Origin: Deltaproteobacteria bacterium
GTDB lineage: Bacteria > Bdellovibrionota > UBA1018 > UBA923
Length of the DNA stretch: 10,806 bases
Direction: 5' to 3'
Assembly: GCA_016194725.1 (NCBI GenBank)
Contig: JACQAW010000044.1
Location: forward strand, 1-10,806
A model generated the notes under the pieces. That model worked only from the letters and a program-made list of their open reading frames with translations. It was not told the DNA's origin and did no database searches. Of this stretch, positions 6,535 through 10,806 are shown one piece after another. The translations under genes were made by a program, and so were the position numbers. Each line of letters opens with the position of its first letter. Within the stretch, counting starts at the first letter, position 1.

Positions 6535-6915
6535 CCGGCCCATTTTATAGGCCCTCAAAAGATAAATTCCGACCACGAGATTGGCGGGCGAGGTGGTGAA
6601 CAGCGTGATGCGACCAAACCAGGTGATGTCGTGGGCGAAGTAGAGGTAGGTCCAGTCGGTAAAAATATCACTCAGCCGTACTCCGGCAATCAGCACCAGC
6701 CAGTGCGGCTCTCGCCGCCATTTTGCAAGTGCCATTATCTGGAGAAGGCAAAACGCCAGCCAGTTGGCGCCACACCGGCGCAGAAACCCCTGCGGGTCGG
6801 CATAGTCGACGCCGTGAAAAATGGTGAACCACAGCTGGGGAAACCCGAACGCCACGAAGGCCAGCGTGGCATCCAGCGCGACCAGTGAGGCGAGTACGCG
6901 GCTTACCTGTTTCAT
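6511..6915 (-). CDS. Small integral membrane protein with four predicted helices
   Basis: Family not recognised. The 134-residue protein is almost entirely membrane-embedded, with hydrophobic segments at about 6-33, 44-65, 72-92 and 102-122 joined by short loops; RRCGANW (46-52) and SDIFTDWTYLYF (82-93) are likely loop or helix-edge features. No signal peptide beyond the first helix, and no cysteine pair or heme-binding His pair. Its ATG (6915-6913) overlaps the TGA (6914-6912) of the upstream oxidoreductase gene as ATGA. With no good Shine-Dalgarno before it, it is probably translated by coupling. An in-frame start at 6960 would extend it into the oxidoreductase gene and is less likely. The last residues (GRVPVTSGR) are encoded by the outer arm of the nested inverted repeat, so the C-terminal tail may have been replaced by insertion of that repeat. 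Confidence 0.78.
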   Translation of the reverse strand: MKQVSRVLASLVALDATLAFVAFGFPQLWFTIFHGVDYADPQGFLRRCGANWLAFCLLQIMALAKWRREPHWLVLIAGVRLSDIFTDWTYLYFAHDITWFGRITLFTTSPANLVVGIYLLRAYKMGRVPVTSGR

Positions 6916-8357
6916 TTGTTCAAAAACTTTCGGGCGGCAGTAGCCGCGTGATACCCGCACATTCCGTGCACGCCTGCCCCGGGTGGCGTTGACGACGAGC
7001 AGATGAAAAAACCTCGCGGGTCATTCGTCATCAATACGGCATAGGGCGAGCGGCGCAGAGCCGGCCGAAAGATGAGCCGCTCCAGATCGGCCACGCCGCC
7101 GCCGATGTCGCCACCCACGAGATTCGCGTTTCGCAGCTCCAGCTGAGCCGTGTTGGCAGTGGCGCGCGCCAGAATGGTGGTGCCAAAGCCGGGAGCGTAA
7201 CGCTCGATCTGGGCCTCGATGCGCGAGGTCATGTTGAAAGTCGATCCATTCGGAACATGGCAGTAACCCCACGCCGCATGTTTTCCGGGCGGGGCGCGGG
7301 TGGGGTCGAACACGCTAGGCTGAGAAAACAAAACAAACGGCTGCTCGGGGGGCGTGCCGTCCCAGGCCTGCTGCTCGGCGCGCGCGATGTCTTCGAGAGT
7401 CCCGCCCACATGTACCGTGCCGGCGCCCGCGCAGAGCGGATTTTTCCAGGGCACGGGCGCGCTGAGCGCCCAGTCGATTTTGAAGACGCCCGGACCATAG
7501 CGAAAATCTTCGAGCTGCGACCGATAGGCCGGCGAAAGCCGGTCGCCGCAAATTTTCAGAAGCTGCCGCGGCGTCAGGTCGAAGAGCACAACGCGCGAGG
7601 GGGGCAGGTCGGCCAGGCTGGCCACCGGGGAATCTGGTTGAAGACTGCCGCCCAGCTTGCGCAGCCGCGCCACCAGGGCATCGGCAATGCGCTGCGAGCC
7701 GCCCCGGGGAATGGGCCAGCCCCGAGTGTGGGCTGCGGTGCCCAGCATCATGGTCACGGCCGCGCTGGGACTGCGCGAAAGAGGCAGCATGGAGTGCGCG
7801 CCCACGCCCGCAACCAGGGCGCGCGCGGCCGGCGTGGAAAAATGCGCGCGCGCCAGGCCCTCGAGCGAGCGAGTAGCTAATAGCCCGAACCGCGCCATCA
7901 GCAGCGGATGGCGTGGAAATGAGATGGGGCGAAGCACGTCGTCGAGCAGCTCTTCCCATTTTTGCGCGAAGGGCTCGAATAGTTTTCGGTAACTGCCGCC
8001 ATCGGTACCCAGTGTGCTAACCGTACGCGATAGGTCACGAAAGCATGCCACCGCGCCACCGTTGTCATTATCCGGCAGCGGATGGGCATATGCGATATCG
8101 GGATTGAGCCATTCCAGCCCATGTTCTTCAAGGCCAAGCGAGGAAAAAAACGGCGAGCTGATTCCCAGCGGATGTACGGCCGAGCAAAGATCGTTCACGT
8201 AGCCTGGCGACACGAGCTCCGCTGATCGGGTGCCGCCGCCAAAAGTGGATTGCGCCTCGAGCACGTGCACGCGATGCCCGTTCATGGCCAGCGCAACGGC
8301 GGCAGCCAGGCCGTTGGGGCCCGAACCCACGATTACCGCGTCGAGGTTTTCGCTCAT
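6912..8357 (-). CDS. FAD-dependent oxidoreductase, PYROXD2/phytoene desaturase (CrtI)-like
   Basis: A 481-residue NAD(P)/FAD-dependent oxidoreductase of the COG1233 superfamily. The N-terminal FAD motif is GSGPNG (11-16) with Glu34 at the end of beta-2 (VHVLEAQ), then the FGGGTRS turn (39-45) typical of CrtI/PYROXD2 proteins. The conserved mid-protein IPRGGSQRIADAL (216-228) and the C-terminal TPPGAGVHGMCGYHAA (457-472) complete the FAD site. The PPGAGVHGMCG version is the one I associate with bacterial PYROXD2-like members rather than true carotenoid desaturases, and no other carotenoid gene is nearby, so I would not call it CrtI. No signal peptide. The ATG at 8357 is set by the Rossmann motif at residue 8; a -10 element lies 6 nt upstream. 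It is the first gene of a two-gene unit with the coupled four-helix protein, which might anchor it or act on the same lipid-like substrate (inference). Confidence 0.9.
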   Translation of the reverse strand: MSENLDAVIVGSGPNGLAAAVALAMNGHRVHVLEAQSTFGGGTRSAELVSPGYVNDLCSAVHPLGISSPFFSSLGLEEHGLEWLNPDIAYAHPLPDNDNGGAVACFRDLSRTVSTLGTDGGSYRKLFEPFAQKWEELLDDVLRPISFPRHPLLMARFGLLATRSLEGLARAHFSTPAARALVAGVGAHSMLPLSRSPSAAVTMMLGTAAHTRGWPIPRGGSQRIADALVARLRKLGGSLQPDSPVASLADLPPSRVVLFDLTPRQLLKICGDRLSPAYRSQLEDFRYGPGVFKIDWALSAPVPWKNPLCAGAGTVHVGGTLEDIARAEQQAWDGTPPEQPFVLFSQPSVFDPTRAPPGKHAAWGYCHVPNGSTFNMTSRIEAQIERYAPGFGTTILARATANTAQLELRNANLVGGDIGGGVADLERLIFRPALRRSPYAVLMTNDPRGFFICSSSTPPGAGVHGMCGYHAATAARKFLNK

Positions 8358-8363
8358 GAGGCC

Positions 8364-8391
8364 ATACTAACCTATTCGACGTGAATTTCGA
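8364..8391 (-). promoter_or_regulatory. Promoter of the PYROXD2-like gene, probably leaderless
   Basis: On the minus strand TCGAAA (8391-8386, 4 of 6) and TAGTAT (8369-8364, 4 of 6) are 16 nt apart. The -10 ends 6 nt before the ATG at 8357, and the gap GGCCTC has no Shine-Dalgarno, so a leaderless start is the simplest reading. Confidence 0.4.
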
Positions 8392-8402
8392 CGCATTATA
8401 TG
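8376..8402 (+). promoter_or_regulatory. Possible promoter of the YbhP-like gene
   Basis: TCGACG (8376-8381) and TATATG (8397-8402) are 15 nt apart, a weak and short-spaced match. Transcription would start near 8409, upstream of an AGGGGG Shine-Dalgarno (8416-8421) and a TTG start at 8432. It overlaps the minus-strand promoter of the divergent oxidoreductase gene. Confidence 0.25.
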
Positions 8403-8431
8403 GCAAAACAATACCAGGGGGTAATGGTGGT

Positions 8432-9199
8432 TTGAGTGGGTTCAGGCTCAAAGTTTTATCTTACAACATCCACAAGGGCTTTACCGCCAGCAACCTGAGC
8501 TTCGCTCTTCATCGCATCAAATCATCGATCGACCTGGTGCATGCTGACCTGGTTTTCCTGCAAGAAGTCCTGGGCCACCACGAGCACCACGGGCGGCGTC
8601 ACAAAGACTGGCCTACTGCACCCCAGTTCGAGTTCCTCGCCGGAGAAATCTGGCCGCATTTCGCTTATGGCAAGAACGCCGCCTATGCCGCGGGCCATCA
8701 CGGCAATGCCATCCTGAGCAAGTACCCGATAACCAGCTGGGAAAATATCGACATCTCGACCAACAGATTGGAGCGGCGGGGAATGCTGCACGCAACCGTT
8801 CAGCTGCCGCGCATGCGCGAAGAGCTGCATGCGGTATGCGTGCATCTGGACCTATTGGCCTCGGGGCGCGCCACCCAGATTGCCGGCATTATCAGACGGG
8901 TCGAAAAGGCGGTGCCGCATGATGCTCCGCTGGTGCTGGCCGGAGACTTCAATGATTGGGGCGAGAAAGCATCGCGGCTGCTGCAAAAAAACCTGGGCCT
9001 CAACGAGGCTTTTCTGGCGCTCAAGGGCGAGCATGCGCGCACGTTTCCCAGCTGGTTGCCCGTGCTGAGGCTTGACCGTATTTATTACCGCGGAGCTGAA
9101 GCGGTGACCGCCGAAATTCTGTCGAACAGGCCTTGGAACGAACTTTCCGATCACGCCGCCGTGAGCGCCGAGCTGGTCCGGACTGCGAAAAACAAATAA
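8432..9199 (+). CDS. Endonuclease/exonuclease/phosphatase-family protein, YbhP-like
   Basis: A 255-residue protein of the metal-dependent EEP superfamily (DNase I, Exo III, sphingomyelinase, inositol phosphatase fold), closest by recall to E. coli YbhP, with matching blocks HKGFTASN, FLQEVLG, FEFLAGEIWPHFAYGKNA, GHHGNAILSKYPI and LRLDRIY. Expected metal/catalytic residues are visible: Asn12 (SYNIHKG), Glu45 (LQEV), His138 (VHLD), Asp172 and Asn174 (AGDFND), Asp215 (LDRIY) and the terminal pair Asp240-His241 (SDHAAV). No signal peptide. The TTG at 8432 is preferred because AGGGGG lies 10 nt before it and homology starts four residues later (FRLKVLSYN); an in-frame GTG at 8381 is possible but has no ribosome site. 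The substrate of this subfamily is not established; E. coli ybhP neighbours a cardiolipin synthase gene, a context not seen here. Confidence 0.88.
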   Translation: MSGFRLKVLSYNIHKGFTASNLSFALHRIKSSIDLVHADLVFLQEVLGHHEHHGRRHKDWPTAPQFEFLAGEIWPHFAYGKNAAYAAGHHGNAILSKYPITSWENIDISTNRLERRGMLHATVQLPRMREELHAVCVHLDLLASGRATQIAGIIRRVEKAVPHDAPLVLAGDFNDWGEKASRLLQKNLGLNEAFLALKGEHARTFPSWLPVLRLDRIYYRGAEAVTAEILSNRPWNELSDHAAVSAELVRTAKNK

Positions 9200-9206
9200 C
9201 AGCTGG

Positions 9207-9230
9207 TGGGAAATCAAGACGAATTTCCCA
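9207..9230 (+). terminator. Stem-loop after the YbhP-like gene, possible terminator
   Basis: TGGGAAAT and ATTTCCCA form a perfect 8-bp stem around an 8-nt loop, 7 nt past the TAA of the YbhP-like gene. No U-run follows, so it is an atypical terminator or a 3'-end stabiliser. Confidence 0.4.
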
Positions 9231-9325
9231 TGAGAATGGCCCAAAACACGGGGATTTGAATTCAGCTCCCTGCTTAAACTTTGCCTAGTTTCTGGTAACG
9301 GCTGGGGCTAACATAACGAGTAGTT

Positions 9326-9703
9326 ATGAGCTCCACCGTTCTTGTGGTCGACGATGAGACTGAAATTCGCGATACCGTTGCCGACAACTTTCGGAAACGG
9401 GGTTGCACGGTACTTACCGCCGCCAACGGCGCGGATGCCTTGCGGCTGGTGAACGAACAGAAAGTTCAGGCCGTCGTAACCGACGTTCGCATGCCGCGCA
9501 TGTCGGGGCTGGAGCTGCTCGATCAGCTCAAAGGGTTGCCGGGCGACAGCCCCGCCGTAGTGCTCATGTCGGGCTACGCCGACGTCACGATTGACGAGGT
9601 ATACCATCGCGGTGCCGAGGCGCTGTTTCACGAACCTGGAAGCCGCCACGGGCGAAAAGCTTCTGCGTTTGGGGCGTGGCGGAATGTTTTTGTCGCTGCC
9701 TGA
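9326..9703 (+). CDS. Response-regulator receiver domain, out of frame with a following PilZ domain (probable broken gene)
   Basis: The 125-residue frame encodes a near-complete CheY-like receiver: acidic pair Asp9-Asp10 (VVDDE), phospho-acceptor Asp53 (VVTDVRMPRMSG) and Ser82 (VLMSGYAD). It departs from the family at the end of beta-5: GAEALFHEPG has Glu103 where an almost invariant Lys is expected (KP motif), and the last 20 residues (GSRHGRKASAFGAWRNVFVA) do not resemble alpha-5. In the +1 frame the DNA then encodes a PilZ domain. Together they look like a receiver-PilZ gene with a deletion plus frameshift near 9635-9660. As it stands the product would be a receiver without a working switch Lys or alpha-5. 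The ATG at 9326 puts beta-1 at residue 4; CGAG 5 nt upstream is a modest ribosome site. A sequencing error alone would not explain the missing segment. Confidence 0.7.
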   Translation: MSSTVLVVDDETEIRDTVADNFRKRGCTVLTAANGADALRLVNEQKVQAVVTDVRMPRMSGLELLDQLKGLPGDSPAVVLMSGYADVTIDEVYHRGAEALFHEPGSRHGRKASAFGAWRNVFVAA

Positions 9704-9932
9704 GCAGCAGTTCAAGAAGGAAGACCCGCTTTCGTTTCACTTTGAGTTTGCCGAAGGCAGCCTGACCCGAATGGTGGGGAATGGCGTCGTGCGCTGGACT
9801 CGCCGGGGAGCGATAGATGGGCTGTCACCGGGCTGCGGCGTGGAGTTCACCTATCTGGACGATGCGTCGCGGGCGCTTTTTGTGCGCATGATCGCGGGCA
9901 CAAAAGCGCGGCCATTTATTCCCAAAGGTTAG
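9591..9932 (+). pseudogene. PilZ-domain remnant, detached from the receiver by a frameshift
   Basis: An open frame of 113 codons from a TTG at 9591, overlapping the receiver in another frame; only the part after about 9640 looks native. It has the PilZ core: LGRGGMFLSLP (27-37; the family's S-x-GG-hF block), a central DPLSFHFEF strand, GNGVVRWTRR and PGCGVEFTYLDDASRALF. PilZ domains bind cyclic di-GMP through an N-terminal RxxxR plus a D/N-x-S-x-x-G motif. Here the RxxxR part is missing and the second motif is degenerate (R-L-G-R-G-G), so c-di-GMP binding is doubtful. No Shine-Dalgarno precedes the TTG, so independent translation is unlikely. It converges on the DUF3108 gene, with stop codons 4 nt apart. 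The total receiver-to-PilZ span (about 202 codons) is shorter than expected for the two complete domains plus a linker. Confidence 0.6.
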
Positions 9933-9936
9933 CGGG

Positions 9937-10731
9937 TTAGGTACTTTGCGATTTGAGAATCGCGATGAGCTTGCCGCGGCGGTGCTTGAACTCAAACCGC
10001 AGCAGCTGCTTGTTTGAGTCGTTGCTGAACCAGAGCAGAGGCTCTTCGCGGGCGCTGCTGTCGTAAAAAGTATCGGTAAATTCCTTGCCGACGCGAACCT
10101 TGACCGCGTTCTCGTCGCCACCCGCCACGTGAATGGATTCGGCTCCCAGTACCTCGGCATGAAAATTTCCGTTGCGCTCATCGTGCGAGATGGGAAAGGT
10201 AACCTGCGAGCCCGGAGCCAGGGCCTGCATGCGCAGAAAGGGCAGGATACTAAAGATGCTCTGGGCTCCCGGCGTGATGTTCCACATTTTTTTCCGGTGA
10301 TTGGGGGGGGCGCCCGGCTCGGTGGAGTCCTCGATCTCTTCGCCGCGCAGGGTTTTGCCATCCAGGCGAATCTGAGTGTGCTGCAGCTTATCGCGGTCGT
10401 GAATATTGATGTCGACGAACAGGGGAGCGCCCTGAGCCTTCTCGATATAAACGTCGACGACCTCGGTAAAAGGGTAGAAGAGCCGAAAAAAACCGATCGT
10501 CCGCACAGTGGCCCGCAGATGCTGGGCGGGCTGGCTTTGCCAGGTGGAATCGGGCATGGTTTCAAGCTCGCATTCGCCAGCGGTGGTGTCGATGAACTTG
10601 AGCGTGAAAACCTGCTTCTCGTGAAGGTGGGCCGTGACTGTCTCAGGCCGCTCGGGACTGGAATGCGCTGGCTGCACCAGAAGAAGTAACAGCACCGGTA
10701 TACTACGAACGAAGTTTTTTGAAAGCGACAT
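9937..10731 (-). CDS. Secreted DUF3108-family protein
   Basis: A 264-residue exported protein matching the general pattern of DUF3108, a family of periplasmic proteins of unknown function. The signal peptide is MSLSKNFVRSIPVLLLLLVQ with likely cleavage AHS|SP after residue 24. Family-like features are the ATVRTIGFFRLFYPFTEVVDVY block, the central SIFSILPFLRMQALAPGSQV segment (the 'D-x-x-S-x-x-h-x-x-L-R' type region followed by a G-x-x-x-x-h-P/h-h strand), the paired beta-strands around EVLGAESIHVAG, and the terminal LLWFSNDSNKQLLRFEF with a closing Gly-Lys-Leu strand. The ATG at 10731 puts the signal peptide at the N-terminus, with GGGG about 9 nt upstream; the open frame continues in-frame to the window edge but nothing upstream is protein-like. 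A run of eight C on the coding strand encodes APP in the middle of the gene. Function unknown. Confidence 0.85.
   Translation of the reverse strand: MSLSKNFVRSIPVLLLLLVQPAHSSPERPETVTAHLHEKQVFTLKFIDTTAGECELETMPDSTWQSQPAQHLRATVRTIGFFRLFYPFTEVVDVYIEKAQGAPLFVDINIHDRDKLQHTQIRLDGKTLRGEEIEDSTEPGAPPNHRKKMWNITPGAQSIFSILPFLRMQALAPGSQVTFPISHDERNGNFHAEVLGAESIHVAGGDENAVKVRVGKEFTDTFYDSSAREEPLLWFSNDSNKQLLRFEFKHRRGKLIAILKSQST
10303..10310. repeat. G8/C8 homopolymer inside the DUF3108 gene
   Basis: Eight consecutive G on the plus strand, read as C8 in the coding strand and encoding part of GAPPN. A T7 run (10287-10293) lies 9 bp away. Runs of eight G/C are prone to slippage, giving reversible frameshifts or assembly errors. 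Confidence 0.8.
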
Positions 10732-10753
10732 CGGACACACCCCGCCTCTGTTG

Positions 10754-10759
10754 AGTATA
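10754..10759 (-). promoter_or_regulatory. Candidate -10 element of the DUF3108 gene
   Basis: TATACT on the minus strand matches 5 of 6 of the -10 consensus and would start a transcript with a leader of about 16 nt before the ATG at 10731. No acceptable -35 lies at 16-18 nt upstream, so support is modest. Confidence 0.3.
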
Positions 10760-10767
10760 GCGTAACT

Positions 10768-10785
10768 GGCGGCTATGGCGGCTAT
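10768..10785. repeat. Two tandem copies of a 9-bp unit upstream of the DUF3108 gene
   Basis: GGCGGCTAT is repeated exactly twice, occupying the -35 region of the putative DUF3108 promoter. It may be a short tandem duplication or a regulatory site; the window ends 21 nt further on. Confidence 0.5.
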
Positions 10786-10806
10786 GGGGGTGGGCACGCT
10801 GGGCAA

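Noticed and set aside
6367..6888. 173-codon plus-strand open frame across the repeat region and antisense to the small membrane protein
   Set aside because: The minus strand gives a coherent four-helix protein coupled to its neighbour; the plus-strand product is Gly/Pro/Gln-rich without motif or ribosome site.
7257..7992. Overlapping plus-strand open frames inside the PYROXD2-like gene
   Set aside because: Arg/Ala/Gly-rich translations opposite a well-conserved oxidoreductase; typical shadows.
6912..8357. Naming the FAD oxidoreductase crtI (phytoene desaturase)
   Set aside because: The C-terminal PPGAGVHGMCG pattern and the absence of crtB or other carotenoid genes favour the PYROXD2-like branch.

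Overview
The window is a stretch of chromosome from a moderately GC-rich Gram-negative bacterium. Three secreted proteins with Sec-type signal peptides, an Ig-like-repeat exported protein, a DUF3108 protein and a receiver-plus-PilZ regulator fit a Bdellovibrionota or deltaproteobacterial-like host. That placement is inference only: there is no rRNA or other phylogenetic marker here. No tRNA, rRNA, IS element, CRISPR array or phage gene was found.

Layout, left to right. (1) 46-1269, minus: exported Ig-like-repeat protein whose last repeat stops early. (2) 1312-1567: divergent intergenic region ending in a good promoter. (3) 1568-4976, plus: two-gene operon of a fumarate-reductase/ketosteroid-dehydrogenase-like flavoprotein and an acetolactate-synthase-like ThDP enzyme, 1 nt apart. 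(4) 4966-6277, minus: a secreted protein of unknown function followed by pdxH; pdxH overlaps the ThDP gene tail to tail by 11 nt. (5) 6278-6510: repeat-rich intergenic DNA with a 17-bp palindrome, phased GGCAT sites and a large nested inverted repeat that runs into the stop codon of the next gene. (6) 6511-8357, minus: PYROXD2/CrtI-like FAD oxidoreductase coupled by an ATGA overlap to a four-helix membrane protein. (7) 8432-9199, plus: YbhP-like endonuclease/exonuclease/phosphatase-fold protein, divergent from the oxidoreductase. (8) 9326-9932, plus: a receiver domain and a PilZ domain in different frames, probably a broken response regulator-PilZ gene. (9) 9937-10731, minus: secreted DUF3108 protein with a G8 homopolymer inside the gene.

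The only confidently named pathway enzyme is PdxH (pyridoxal 5'-phosphate synthesis/salvage). The flavoprotein-ThDP pair and the oxidoreductase-membrane protein pair each look like a functional unit with unknown substrate. A recurring feature is promoters whose -10 element ends 6-8 nt before the ATG (genes starting at 1568, 5553 and 8357), which suggests leaderless transcripts. The most unusual DNA is 6322-6534; the most unusual coding arrangement is the broken receiver/PilZ locus.
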